Part shown: positions 16,488-25,480 of the stretch, one piece after another
Layout of the letters: each line of letters opens with the position of its first letter
Numbering within the stretch: the first letter of the stretch is position 1
DNA from: Phocaeicola faecium
Lineage (GTDB): Bacteria; Bacteroidota; Bacteroidia; Bacteroidales; Bacteroidaceae
Assembly (NCBI RefSeq): GCF_014837055.1
Contig: NZ_JACSPQ010000006.1
Coordinates: 1 to 64,000, forward strand
Length of the DNA: 64,000 bases
Direction of reading: 5' to 3'
Notes under the pieces: model-generated
Told to the model about the DNA's origin: nothing
Database searches by the model: none
Seen by the model: only the letters and a program-made list of their open reading frames with translations
Made by a program: the position numbers and the translations under genes

Positions 16488-17774
16488 TCAAAATGAAAGA
16501 AATTCTAATACATATACCGGCGTAGTCTCTCCATCCACGGTTTTCTCACCGTCGCCCTGATGATTTTCCTGTACAAAAAGATGCAGTTTCTTCTGTTTTT
16601 TCCACAACTCCGTGTCTAAATTCGGTTCCCACGCATCCACTGAAAAGTCGGTCAAATCCCGTACCTCCCACTCACCTCGGCTCAAATCATCCGTACTGGC
16701 TATCGAGACCTTACCGCCTCGCTCCGCATCACGGAATATGAAATATGCTTTTCCCTCGTTTACCACAATGCGCGGACGAGAAATGGGAATCATTTTCGTA
16801 CCGCCTCCTGCCAGAGAAAACGGAAGTTTCCGATCTGTAATCCGACTGTGATGCCATGCTTTTCCGTCGTTCCACACCAAACGATATTGCGGAACCCTGC
16901 TTCCCTTATCCCTCCAGTACGTAACGATATACGGATTTCCTTCTGCATCCGTACTCATGCTGGTTTGATTGATTAACTCGCTGTTCTGAGGTATGCGGCA
17001 GGCATATTCGGCATTGTCAAGACGGATGGGAAGTGTATATTTCCTGCCCGAAGAGGTATACCATGTTTTTCCTTCATCGGAAGAACGCGCATAACACAAA
17101 TCATGATTGGTTTCAACCAACCACGTTTCACGCCACACCCACGAAAGATGAATTGTCCCCTTTTCATCAACATACAGTTGCCAGTAAGCGTTCCGCTGAT
17201 TCTCGCCGTCTATCAACACGTCTTGCACGCGGCTCCACTCGCGTGTCTTCACATCATACCGGTTCATCACCAGATTACCGCGTCCGGAAGCTCCCGAACG
17301 ATAGACAAACAGCAGATTACCGTCTGCAAAACGATAAAATTCCGGATACGTAACATCGGCTTCATCACGCCCTATCATCGGTTCTTTACTTCCCAACGTC
17401 AAACTGCCCGGCGAGATGCTTCGACAATAATTCAGTGCATTGCCGTGATGGTCGAAAGCCACGTGCAGATACCCCTCACCGTCTACCATCATGCTGATTA
17501 CGTTATGCGCATCGGCTACGTTTCCCTGATACGGAGTGCGTTGCAGCGTCCATTCCGAAGTTCCCAACTGCCGTTTTCCCAACACTACATATCCTTCGCC
17601 ATCGTAATAAGATATGTATTGCGTATCGCCGTCGGTAACAAGTGCATTGTTCCGAAACACAGCCGTATTAACCGAAGTTTTGCTATATCCATCGCCTACT
17701 TCAATCAAACGCTGAGCTGAGAGAGAAAAAGGAAAAATCAGCCCTACGATATATAAAAGGAAAACATGTTTCAT
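16488..17774 (-). CDS. Secreted BNR-4 repeat protein, possible PL24/PL25-like polysaccharide lyase
   Basis: A signal peptide (about residues 1-20, ending LSAQ) precedes a seven-bladed-propeller-type sequence with BNR/Asp-box-like repeats (SSDEGKTWY). The segment AHNVISMMVDGEGYLHVAFDHHGN has two histidines 20 residues apart, the spacing of the catalytic pair described for PL25 ulvan lyases (His123/His143). From this I infer a polysaccharide lyase or related sugar-cleaving enzyme; a plain sialidase is less likely because the usual sialidase Arg triad and FRIP motif are not evident. It has its own -7 box. Confidence 0.65.
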   Translation of the reverse strand: MKHVFLLYIVGLIFPFSLSAQRLIEVGDGYSKTSVNTAVFRNNALVTDGDTQYISYYDGEGYVVLGKRQLGTSEWTLQRTPYQGNVADAHNVISMMVDGEGYLHVAFDHHGNALNYCRSISPGSLTLGSKEPMIGRDEADVTYPEFYRFADGNLLFVYRSGASGRGNLVMNRYDVKTREWSRVQDVLIDGENQRNAYWQLYVDEKGTIHLSWVWRETWLVETNHDLCYARSSDEGKTWYTSSGRKYTLPIRLDNAEYACRIPQNSELINQTSMSTDAEGNPYIVTYWRDKGSRVPQYRLVWNDGKAWHHSRITDRKLPFSLAGGGTKMIPISRPRIVVNEGKAYFIFRDAERGGKVSIASTDDLSRGEWEVRDLTDFSVDAWEPNLDTELWKKQKKLHLFVQENHQGDGEKTVDGETTPVYVLEFLSF

Positions 17775-17801
17775 ACGATTCTAATCTATACGGTTCTTTT
17801 A

Positions 17802-17809
17802 CAAAAGTA
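17802..17809 (-). promoter_or_regulatory. -7 box for the BNR-4/YgjP operon
   Basis: Minus-strand TACTTTTG fits TAnnTTTG, 28 nt before the ATG. Confidence 0.45.
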
Positions 17810-17857
17810 GGTAAAATTCACAGAATAACCTTGCTGTCACGCTGAAAATAAAGCCCG

Positions 17858-17980
17858 AAACGCTACGGGTAGCGTTGCTTATTCCATGCGGTAGAGTTGA
17901 CCATTTCTATTCGAAAGACCGCCCGGTTCTACCGTTAGAATTTTTCAGACTTCCGACCGAAACGTAATAGTCTTAAAATA
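17858..17980 (+). repeat. Mosaic intergenic repeat, copy R4
   Basis: Blocks: AAACGCTACGGGTAGCGTT (a small hairpin), ATTCCATGCGGTAGAGTTGACC, TTCTATTCGAAAGACCG, CGGTTCTACCG and TTAGAATTTTTCAG, then the AAACGTAATAGTCTTAAAATAA tail shared with R2. It lies between short RNA copy B and the BNR-4 gene promoter. Confidence 0.65.
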
Positions 17981-18034
17981 AGCTCTTTGTAAAATTGATA
18001 CATCGGATGAATTTACCTACTTAAAGTACGGACA

Positions 18035-18101
18035 TAAAAAAAGGAGTACCGCTGTACTCCAACCTTTTGTTAACCTTAAATCTAATACTATGAAAAACAC
18101 A
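18035..18101 (-). ncRNA. Short RNA family, copy B
   Basis: Minus-strand twin of copy A: identical from the -7 box through the core, the GGTTAACAAAAGGTT stretch and the hairpin (18054-18060 with 18043-18049) to the seven-T tail. It lies just downstream of nadA on the same strand but has its own promoter. Confidence 0.65.
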
Positions 18102-18104
18102 GTA

Positions 18105-18135
18105 CAAAGATACGGACTTTTGATTACAGTGCAAA
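18105..18135 (-). promoter_or_regulatory. Promoter of short RNA copy B
   Basis: Minus-strand TTTG (18135-18132), 19-nt spacer, TATCTTTG (18112-18105): the same geometry as copy A. The similarity to copy A continues upstream to about 18172 (ATGTTATAAAACA...GGTTTTG), almost into the nadA stop codon. Confidence 0.7.
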
Positions 18136-18177
18136 TAAATCCGCTTCAAAACCGTGTTTTATAACATGTTTTAAAGA

Positions 18178-19170
18178 TTACAAACCTAATTTTTCAGATA
18201 TTTCCAGCATCCTCCGAATCGGACGGACAGCTTTTTGGGCAATGTCTTTATCGACCACTACTTCCGGCCATTCGTATTTCAGCGTATTATAAAGTTTTTT
18301 CAACGTGTTCAGACGCATGAAATTACATTCGTTGCAAGCACAGGTACTGTCTTCGGGCGGAACCGGTATAAAATTCTTCTGCGGACACTTTTTGCGCATT
18401 TCAAACAAAATACCGCTTTCCGTAGCCACAATAAAATCTTTCTTGCTGCTTGCCATAGCGTGTTTCAGCAGACCTGCCGTCGATGCTACCTTGTCGGCAA
18501 GTTTGGCCACCGCTCCTTTGCATTCGGGATGAACCAATACATCGGCATCGGGGTACTGCTCTTTCAGTTGCAGAATCTTCTCGACCGAAAATTTTTCATG
18601 CACATGGCAGGCACCATCCCACAGCAACATGCTCCGTCCCGTAATCGAATTGATATAATTTCCCAGATTCTTATCCGGACCGAAAATAATCTTCTGATCT
18701 TCCGGAAAACTCTCTACGATTTGTTTTGCATTGGTAGACGTTACCACCACGTCGGTCAATGCTTTTACCGCCGCACTGGTATTTACGTATGAAATAACCG
18801 TATGGCCGGGATGCTCTTCGATAAAACGTGCAAACTTATCGTCGGGACAACTATCCGCCAACGAACAACCGGCATTCAAGTCGGGAATCAACACTTTCTT
18901 GTCGGGACACAAAATCTTTGCCGTTTCACCCATAAAGTGAACCCCGCACATCACAATAATACTTGCATCCGTCTTGGCAGCCCACTGCGCCAAAGCCAGA
19001 CTGTCGCCGATGAAATCGGCTATCTCCTGAATTTCGTCGGCTTGGTAGTAGTGCCCCAATACCACCGCATTCTTTTCTTTCTTCAGTCGGGATATTTCCG
19101 CTTTCAAATCGATACCCTCTTCTACCGGTTCATCGACATATCCCTTTTTCAACCATTCTTCTTTTTTCAT
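18178..19170 (-). CDS. nadA: Quinolinate synthase
   Basis: 4Fe-4S enzyme that condenses iminoaspartate with dihydroxyacetone phosphate in NAD synthesis. The 330 residues contain the expected pieces: AVVLGHYYQADEIQEIADFIGDS near the N-terminus, the three cluster cysteines in MCGVHFMGETAK, in SCPDDK/PECKGAV and in CNECNFM, and HPECKGAVAKLAD. nadB and nadC are not adjacent. Its start region faces a divergent TrmH-family gene across an AT-rich gap. Confidence 0.95.
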   Translation of the reverse strand: MKKEEWLKKGYVDEPVEEGIDLKAEISRLKKEKNAVVLGHYYQADEIQEIADFIGDSLALAQWAAKTDASIIVMCGVHFMGETAKILCPDKKVLIPDLNAGCSLADSCPDDKFARFIEEHPGHTVISYVNTSAAVKALTDVVVTSTNAKQIVESFPEDQKIIFGPDKNLGNYINSITGRSMLLWDGACHVHEKFSVEKILQLKEQYPDADVLVHPECKGAVAKLADKVASTAGLLKHAMASSKKDFIVATESGILFEMRKKCPQKNFIPVPPEDSTCACNECNFMRLNTLKKLYNTLKYEWPEVVVDKDIAQKAVRPIRRMLEISEKLGL

Positions 19171-19373
19171 TATTAGATTATATTTTTTCTTCTTTTTAAA
19201 AGAAATCTATGATACTAATGATTGCCTGTTAATGATGTTAGTAAAAAACATCCGTATTCTTTGCTTTTTCTGTTATGAATAATAAGCCTTGAGATATTAA
19301 TCTTTAATAAACACTCTTACTATCTGATAATATTGTTTTTACTATCATTATTAACAATTAGTTGATAACCGCA

Positions 19374-19381
19374 CAAAGTTA
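19374..19381 (-). promoter_or_regulatory. -7 box for nadA
   Basis: Minus-strand TAACTTTG fits TAnnTTTG but lies 204 nt before the ATG, implying a long leader. A closer promoter cannot be excluded. Confidence 0.35.
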
Positions 19382-19588
19382 AAAACTTTCTGTTTACACT
19401 CTTTCTTTTTTGCTTCAAAAATCTGTTTAAACCCGTGATGAAACTTTTTTGCTAACTTTTTTGGTAAGTTGATTATGAAGCAGGTATAATGCTTTTATCG
19501 GATAATGCAAGAAATAGTTTTCATTTTCTTTGCGCTTGTTTTTTACACCTTTTCAACCGTTTTCCACAGGGTTATTAATATACTTCGC

Positions 19589-19596
19589 TATCTTTG
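19589..19596 (+). promoter_or_regulatory. -7 box for the TrmH-family gene
   Basis: TATCTTTG overlaps the first possible in-frame start (19594), so translation must begin later, at ATG 19624. Confidence 0.5.
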
Positions 19597-19623
19597 TCGG
19601 CAGAAACGGATTTTAATGATTGT

Positions 19624-20172
19624 ATGTCGGAATTAAGAAAACTCAAGGTAACGGAAATGAACCGCTTGACGGCGGAAGAGTTTAAGGAAGCCGAAAAACT
19701 TCCTTTGATAGTGGTATTAGACGAAGTGCGCAGCCTGCATAATATAGGAGCCGTGTTCCGTACTTCAGACGCTTTCCTGATACAAAGCATCTACCTGTGT
19801 GGAATAACAGCCACTCCCCCGCATCCGGAAATGCACAAAACCGCACTGGGAGCTGAATATACCGTAGACTGGCATTATTTCAAACATACTCAAGAAGCTG
19901 TGCGCCAGTTGCATGAAGACGGATATACGGTGTTAGCCATTGAGCAATGCGAAGGCAGCACGATGCTGGATAAACTGAATTTAGAACCCGGGAAAAAATA
20001 TGCCGTAGTATTGGGCAACGAAGTAAAAGGAGTGCAGCAGGAGGTGGTAAACCAATGCGACGGATGTATCGAAATCCCTCAATACGGAACCAAACATTCG
20101 CTGAACGTATCGGTTACGGCAGGCATTGTATTGTGGGAGTTTGCAAATAAACTAATCGGATTCCGTAGCTGA
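19624..20172 (+). CDS. TrmH/SpoU-family RNA 2'-O-methyltransferase
   Basis: SPOUT-fold methyltransferase of 182 residues. The three SpoU motifs are visible: LDEVRSLHNIGAVFRTSDAF, VVLGNEVKGVQQEVVNQCD and IPQYGTKHSLNVSVTAGIVLWEF, the last two forming the knotted SAM site. Substrate (tRNA or rRNA) is unknown. ATG 19624 (MSELRKLKV) is chosen over 19594 because of the overlapping -7 box. Confidence 0.88.
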   Translation: MSELRKLKVTEMNRLTAEEFKEAEKLPLIVVLDEVRSLHNIGAVFRTSDAFLIQSIYLCGITATPPHPEMHKTALGAEYTVDWHYFKHTQEAVRQLHEDGYTVLAIEQCEGSTMLDKLNLEPGKKYAVVLGNEVKGVQQEVVNQCDGCIEIPQYGTKHSLNVSVTAGIVLWEFANKLIGFRS

Positions 20173-20214
20173 TAAGTGTGTTGATAACTTGTTAATTGGT
20201 TTATGATAAGGAAG

Positions 20215-20823
20215 TTATAACTGTCCGTTTTCTACCAATGTGGCTACCCGTTCTATCATCCGGTCTTCATCTTCCGGATGATATTCTTTTTTCAGGCTCG
20301 CTCCGAAGAGAGCCGCAAATGTTTGATAAAATCCCGCTTTAAAAGGTCCCATGAAGGCTTTCACTAACTGAAAAGAAGACTGGTTGCATTCTCGGTTAAC
20401 CAACTTTATCAACAACTTGCCCTGTGCGAATGTCAATTTCTTCATTTTAGGCATATATTGCTTCTTTAAGCCCTTCTCTACCGCCTTGATGTGTTGTTCG
20501 CGTGCTTTATCATCAGGTAATGTTTCTAAATACTCGTATGTTTCGATAACGGCACGCCTTACCTCTTTTGCCAAAGGAAGTGTCTTTTTCACATCGCGCA
20601 CCAGTTTATTGTAATATCTTCTTTCCCTTTTGTTTTTAAATTTCAGCTCAGGGTATATATAAACCGTTCTTAACGTTATATGAGGTATAGTATCTCCATT
20701 ATATACGTAGGCAGGAACTCTGTAATAAGTCTTTCCTTCATGCGTTGGAGATTGCTGTTGCGCGTTTGCCTTTACTAAGAAAGCAACGAGAAACAAGAGG
20801 ATTATGCAGATACCTTTTTTCAT
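20215..20823 (-). CDS. DUF4294 family exported protein
   Basis: The 202-residue product has a signal peptide (about 1-21, ending ANAQ) and a conserved basic, helical body (RRYYNKLVRDVKKTLPLAKEV, and later QGKLLIKLVNRECNQSSFQLVKAF). It matches the DUF4294 family of Bacteroidetes, whose function is unknown. Minus-strand TATTTTTG at 20836-20829 resembles a -7 box only a few bases from the ATG, which would make a nearly leaderless mRNA; this is tentative. Confidence 0.7.
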   Translation of the reverse strand: MKKGICIILLFLVAFLVKANAQQQSPTHEGKTYYRVPAYVYNGDTIPHITLRTVYIYPELKFKNKRERRYYNKLVRDVKKTLPLAKEVRRAVIETYEYLETLPDDKAREQHIKAVEKGLKKQYMPKMKKLTFAQGKLLIKLVNRECNQSSFQLVKAFMGPFKAGFYQTFAALFGASLKKEYHPEDEDRMIERVATLVENGQL

Positions 20824-20912
20824 CTTCGCAAAAATAGAAATAATAATGGTTGGATGGTGATTTGCTATGAATATTTAACGTATAAACGGATGTTGACAAT
20901 AATATAAACAGT

Positions 20913-22958
20913 ATGTTGAAAAGTATAATTATCTTTTGGATATTAAGTAATTGTGTGTTGACAACCTTGTTGGCTCAATCTGAAGTAACGGCTTGGGAAA
21001 CGTATGTAGATAATGAAAAGGATTTGGCTTACTGGCAAGAACATTATGAAGAACTGAGTGAACTGGCTGAACATCCTTTTAACATCAATACGGTTACTAA
21101 AGAACAGCTTGAACAGCTTCCGTTTTTATCCGACAGACTTATTGAAAACATCTTGTATTACGTATATAAGTATAATCCGATAAAAAGTGAAAACGAGTTA
21201 TGGGGAATAGAAGGAATGGATTATCAGACACAGAATTTATTGCGGCAGTTTATTTATGTAGGAGAAACTACCGAAAATAAACAGAAGTTGACCTTGAAGA
21301 ATCTGTTGAAATATAACAAACAAGAGTTATTAACACGTATTGATATCCCATTAAACAAGAAAGCAGGATATGCGCCTTATCCTCCGGAAGAACTTGCAGA
21401 AAGCCCAAACAAGAAATATTATGGCGATGCGTTTTATCATAACCTTCGGTATAGGTTTCAGTATCGTAATCAAGTGTTTATAGGATTTACGGCTGAAAAA
21501 GATGCAGGCGAACCATTCTTTAAGTTGTATAATCGGAAAGGATATGACTTTTATTCGGCATACGTGTTTTTGCAGGATATAAAGCAGTTGAAAACATTGG
21601 TGGCAGGAAATTATAAAGTAAGCTTTGGTTATGGATTGGTTATGAACACCGGATTCAGTTTTGGAAAGTCAGGAAATAGAAACAATATCCACAGATACGG
21701 AAGCGGTATCGGTAAATATACTTCCGTGAATGAAGCTAACTACCTGCAAGGCATTGGAGCAACTTACCGCTTATCTGCGAAATGGAATTTATCGGCTTGG
21801 TATTCTTTCCGAAACCAAGATGCTCGTGTGGATAATCTGTTTATAAACTCGTTGAAAACGGATGGATATCATCGGTTGAAATCAGATATAGATAAAAAGA
21901 ATACTATTAGTAATCATTTGGTAGGCAGTAATTTAACTTATAATGGCAAATATGTTGAATACGGATTAACTGCTGTTTATAATATTTTTAACATGCCATT
22001 AAATCCCGACTTTCGTCCGTATAATCGTTACTATCCTCGCGGTAGGGATTTTTATAATATGGGGATATTCTACAAATTCTTTTTCCACAAATTTATTTTT
22101 TCCGGCGAAACGGCTGTTGATAAGCAAGGAAGTTTAGCTACACTGTCGGCTTTAAGTTATTCACCATCGGTTAATACTGTTTTTACACTTATCAACCGTT
22201 ATTACGATAAGCGTTATCAGTCGATTTATGCAAATGCTTTTTCCGAGAATTCAAGAATTCAAAATGAAGCGGGTATTTATATCGGATTGGAAACCAATTT
22301 ATTTAGTCGGGTTAAACTATTATGTTATGCCGATTTTTTTTATTTCCCTTATCGGAAATATCAAGTAGATAAAGATAAAACCGTAGGAATGGAAGGAGTA
22401 TTTCAACTGAGTTATTCACCGGTAAATTCACTGTCAATGTTAATAAAATACGGTTATAAGAATAAAGCGAAAAACTATACATCGCCTTCTGATTCCAAGT
22501 ATGTGATACCTGATATACGCCAGCGTTTACACTGTCAACTGACGTATTCGCCGAATGAACAAACCTTGTTGAAAACAGTGGTTGAATATGTTCATTCTTC
22601 TCGCTGGAAGCAGTCGGTTTCCCACGGACTGGCTTTGGGAGGTACGGTTAAAACGGGATGGAAACGATTTCCTGTTCAAGCTGTACTCAGTGGCGTTTGG
22701 TTTAAAACGTCCGATTACAGTTCGCGTGTATATATGTACGAACCCGGTTTGCTGTATGCTTTTTCGATGACTTCATTTTACGGGGAAGGTTTGCGGATGG
22801 CAGTCAATCTGCGTTATGCTGTTAACAAGCGGTTGATAATTCAGGCAAAGTGGGGCATGACAAACTATTCCGATCGCGATAGAATCGGTTCGGGTGCGGA
22901 AGAAATCATGGGAAATAAGAAGTATGATTTACAATTTCAAGCGCGGTTAAAATGGTAG
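20913..22958 (+). CDS. Helix-hairpin-helix protein with outer-membrane beta-barrel
   Basis: Exported protein of 681 residues (signal peptide about 1-22, ending LLAQ). Residues about 50-115 contain ComEA-like helix-hairpin-helix segments (FNINTVTKEQLEQLPFLSDRLIENIL and ENELWGIEGM). The remaining 550 residues are rich in Tyr/Asn with alternating polar/hydrophobic strands and end in ...LQFQARLKW, typical of an outer-membrane barrel with a C-terminal aromatic. Such proteins are common in Bacteroidales; the DNA-uptake idea suggested by the HhH part is untested. It ends just before the R5 hairpin. Confidence 0.72.
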   Translation: MLKSIIIFWILSNCVLTTLLAQSEVTAWETYVDNEKDLAYWQEHYEELSELAEHPFNINTVTKEQLEQLPFLSDRLIENILYYVYKYNPIKSENELWGIEGMDYQTQNLLRQFIYVGETTENKQKLTLKNLLKYNKQELLTRIDIPLNKKAGYAPYPPEELAESPNKKYYGDAFYHNLRYRFQYRNQVFIGFTAEKDAGEPFFKLYNRKGYDFYSAYVFLQDIKQLKTLVAGNYKVSFGYGLVMNTGFSFGKSGNRNNIHRYGSGIGKYTSVNEANYLQGIGATYRLSAKWNLSAWYSFRNQDARVDNLFINSLKTDGYHRLKSDIDKKNTISNHLVGSNLTYNGKYVEYGLTAVYNIFNMPLNPDFRPYNRYYPRGRDFYNMGIFYKFFFHKFIFSGETAVDKQGSLATLSALSYSPSVNTVFTLINRYYDKRYQSIYANAFSENSRIQNEAGIYIGLETNLFSRVKLLCYADFFYFPYRKYQVDKDKTVGMEGVFQLSYSPVNSLSMLIKYGYKNKAKNYTSPSDSKYVIPDIRQRLHCQLTYSPNEQTLLKTVVEYVHSSRWKQSVSHGLALGGTVKTGWKRFPVQAVLSGVWFKTSDYSSRVYMYEPGLLYAFSMTSFYGEGLRMAVNLRYAVNKRLIIQAKWGMTNYSDRDRIGSGAEEIMGNKKYDLQFQARLKW

Positions 22959-22972
22959 CGGATGAATCCTTT

Positions 22973-23035
22973 AAAACTACCGCATGTTTACCTGAACTCA
23001 TGCGGTAGTTTTATATGGTTTATGCGGTAGTTTTT
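22973..23035 (+). repeat. Mosaic intergenic repeat, copy R5, acting as a terminator-like hairpin
   Basis: Here the CATGCGGTAG block occurs three times: 22973-22986 and 22999-23012 form a perfect 14-bp stem (AAAACTACCGCATG) with a 12-nt loop, and a third copy follows (TATGCGGTAGTTTTTT, 23020-23035). It lies 14 nt past the stop of the HhH-barrel gene and could end its transcript. The following 160 bp up to GH92 hold nothing I recognise. Confidence 0.6.
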
Positions 23036-23199
23036 TGAAACAGAAATGTACTATTCGGATGGTAACCCACCGATGGTTGTGATTAATCATCCGTATGGGT
23101 TGTTTATTTCCGGGAAAAAGTATATTTTAGAGCTGTGTTAGGCGGTACGCTATGTTCCTCTTGACACAGCTTTTGTTTTTATACACAGAATAAGATGTC

Positions 23200-25470
23200 A
23201 TGAGGAAATTTTATGTTTTGGTTGCGTTGTTTGGGATGTTGCTGACTTCGATGTCGGCACAAACATTTCAAGGTGAATTGTTATCGGAGTATGTCGATCC
23301 ACGTATCGGCTCTGAAGGGTTAGGGCGTGTGTTTGTCGGTCCTTCCTGTCCGTTCGGGATGGTGAAGCCCTCGCCCGACTGCACGGTTCATCCCAATAGC
23401 GGATGGTTGCCCATGCCTGAACAGGTCAACGGATTCGCGCAGGTACATGTCAGCGGAACAGGAGGCGGACCCAAGTATGGCAATGTGTTGATAATTCCTT
23501 TCGGGTCAGGGATGGACAGAACAGAACACATTGATTATCGGGAATACGAGAACATCCGGTTGGGATATTACGATACACGCTTTAAGCAGAGCGGTATTCG
23601 TACCGAGATAACTACTGCCATGCGAGCCTCTTTTTATCGTTTTACTTATCCTGCAGATTCTTTGAAATCGCTCGCCATCGATGCCGGATTCTTTTTGGGC
23701 GAAAGTCCTGTACCCGATGCCCGCGAAGCACAGCAATTCGTAGGGTCGGAGATTGAAATCCTTTCCGACCGGGAAGTGGCAGGTTATACACGCATACGAG
23801 GCGGGTGGAATAACGGACGTGCTTATACTGTGTATTTTTATGCTGAAACAGATAAACCGTTCGTCAAGTCGGCCACATGGAAAGGAGACCGCATTACGAA
23901 TGATGTATATCAGTATGATTCGTACGAAAAAACAGGTGCGTTGCTGCGTTTTGCCGACTCGGATACGGTGGTACAAGTAAAAGTAGGTATTTCTTTTATC
24001 AGTTCACGCCGTGCTCAGGTAAACGCACATGCCAACATACCGCATTGGTCGTTTGAAACCGTACGCCGTGATTTGGTACGTCAGTGGGAACAACTGTTCC
24101 GTACCATCCAAATATCTCCCCGTACTCCCGAAGCACAGAAAAGGATGTTTTACACAGCCTTGTATCACACCATGTTGATGCCTGTCGACCGAACGGGTGA
24201 AAATCCGCTGTGGAACGACCCTGAACCTTATTACGATGATTTCTATGCTATTTGGGATACGTATCGTACTTCCTCTCCTTTGATTACGCTTATCGATCCG
24301 CAGCGGGAAGTAGATATCATACGCTCGTTGGTAAATATTTATAAACGAGACGGATATATGCCCGATGCCCGTAGTGGAAACTGCAACGGGCGGACGCAGG
24401 GCGGTTCGAACGCAGAAATCGTAATTGCCGATGCTTTCGTTAAAGGGCTGAGAGGGATAGATTATGAACAGGCACTGCAAGCCATGTTGAAAGATGCCAC
24501 TGTTCCGCCCGGAGGCAATGAGGAAGCCGAAGGAAGAGGCGGTTTAGTGCCTTACAGAGAATTGGGATACATACCTTACGGGATTCCACGTGCCGGAAAC
24601 CGTACAATAGAATACTCATATTGCGATTACGCCATCGCTCAGGTAGCCCGCGGATTGGGTAAAGAAGACTTGTATCAGGAGTATCTGAAACAATCCGGCA
24701 ACTGGAAAAACTTATGGCGCAGCGATTACGAACATGCCGGAGTAAAAGGATTTATCATGCCCCGCGATGCCGACGGAAACTGGCTCGACCAATTACCGTT
24801 CGGAAATTCAAAGTTGCAGAAACCTACGTTTACTTATACACCTGTTACGTTTGAAGGTCCGTGGTACACGCCGTGGTGGGATATGTTTTTCTACGAAGCC
24901 AGTTCATGGGAGTATTCGCTCAGTATTCCGCACGATGTTCCGGGGCTGATAGCGCAATGCGGAGGCAGCGAAGCGTTTGAAAAACGTCTGGATATCTTTT
25001 TCGACGATGGCTTCTTCAATGTCAACAATGAGCCTTCATTCCTTACTCCTTGTCTCTACCATTGGATAGGGAAACCGTGGCGAAGCGGTGAACGTATCCG
25101 TCAAATCATCGCCGATAATTATAATGACACTCCGATGGGGTTGCCCGGTAATGACGATTCAGGTGCCATGTCTTCATGGTTGGCTTTCCACATGATAGGC
25201 TTGTACCCCAACGCCGGACAAGATTATTACCTTATCCATGCTCCGTTATTGGAGGAGACCACTTTCTATTTGAGCAACAGAAAACAATTTAAAATCATAG
25301 CCCGGAACTTATCGGATACGAACTGTTATATTCAGTCTGTTACTCTCAACGGTAAAGATTATCCGTATTCGGCTTTGCGCCATAAAGACTTAATGGCTGG
25401 CGGTGAATTGGTGTTGGTTATGGGAGACCGTCCCGGAGCATGGGGAAACGAATTAGGGTTGAACAATTAA
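23200..25470 (+). CDS. GH92 family alpha-mannosidase
   Basis: Secreted glycosidase of 756 residues (signal peptide about 1-20). GH92 hallmarks are present: the N-terminal beta-sandwich opening YVDPRIGSEG, VSGTGGGPKYGN, then in the catalytic (alpha/alpha)6 domain AIWDTYRTSSPL, NEPSFLTPCLYHW and GNDDSGAMSSWLAFHMIGLYP with the acidic catalytic residues. The family comprises calcium-dependent inverting exo-mannosidases acting on N-glycans or yeast mannan; linkage specificity is not readable here. A small secreted protein follows 10 nt later. No SusCD pair is adjacent, so it is an orphan glycosidase. Confidence 0.92.
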   Translation: MRKFYVLVALFGMLLTSMSAQTFQGELLSEYVDPRIGSEGLGRVFVGPSCPFGMVKPSPDCTVHPNSGWLPMPEQVNGFAQVHVSGTGGGPKYGNVLIIPFGSGMDRTEHIDYREYENIRLGYYDTRFKQSGIRTEITTAMRASFYRFTYPADSLKSLAIDAGFFLGESPVPDAREAQQFVGSEIEILSDREVAGYTRIRGGWNNGRAYTVYFYAETDKPFVKSATWKGDRITNDVYQYDSYEKTGALLRFADSDTVVQVKVGISFISSRRAQVNAHANIPHWSFETVRRDLVRQWEQLFRTIQISPRTPEAQKRMFYTALYHTMLMPVDRTGENPLWNDPEPYYDDFYAIWDTYRTSSPLITLIDPQREVDIIRSLVNIYKRDGYMPDARSGNCNGRTQGGSNAEIVIADAFVKGLRGIDYEQALQAMLKDATVPPGGNEEAEGRGGLVPYRELGYIPYGIPRAGNRTIEYSYCDYAIAQVARGLGKEDLYQEYLKQSGNWKNLWRSDYEHAGVKGFIMPRDADGNWLDQLPFGNSKLQKPTFTYTPVTFEGPWYTPWWDMFFYEASSWEYSLSIPHDVPGLIAQCGGSEAFEKRLDIFFDDGFFNVNNEPSFLTPCLYHWIGKPWRSGERIRQIIADNYNDTPMGLPGNDDSGAMSSWLAFHMIGLYPNAGQDYYLIHAPLLEETTFYLSNRKQFKIIARNLSDTNCYIQSVTLNGKDYPYSALRHKDLMAGGELVLVMGDRPGAWGNELGLNN

Positions 25471-25480
25471 ACAAAAAAGA

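Larger units (their letters stand above)
19171..19623. other. AT-rich divergent intergenic region between nadA and the TrmH-family gene
   Basis: About 450 bp without an ORF of interest. It holds a -7 box for each flanking gene (19374-19381 minus, 19589-19596 plus). The nadA leader would be about 200 nt long; I see no riboswitch fold I recognise in it. Confidence 0.5.
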
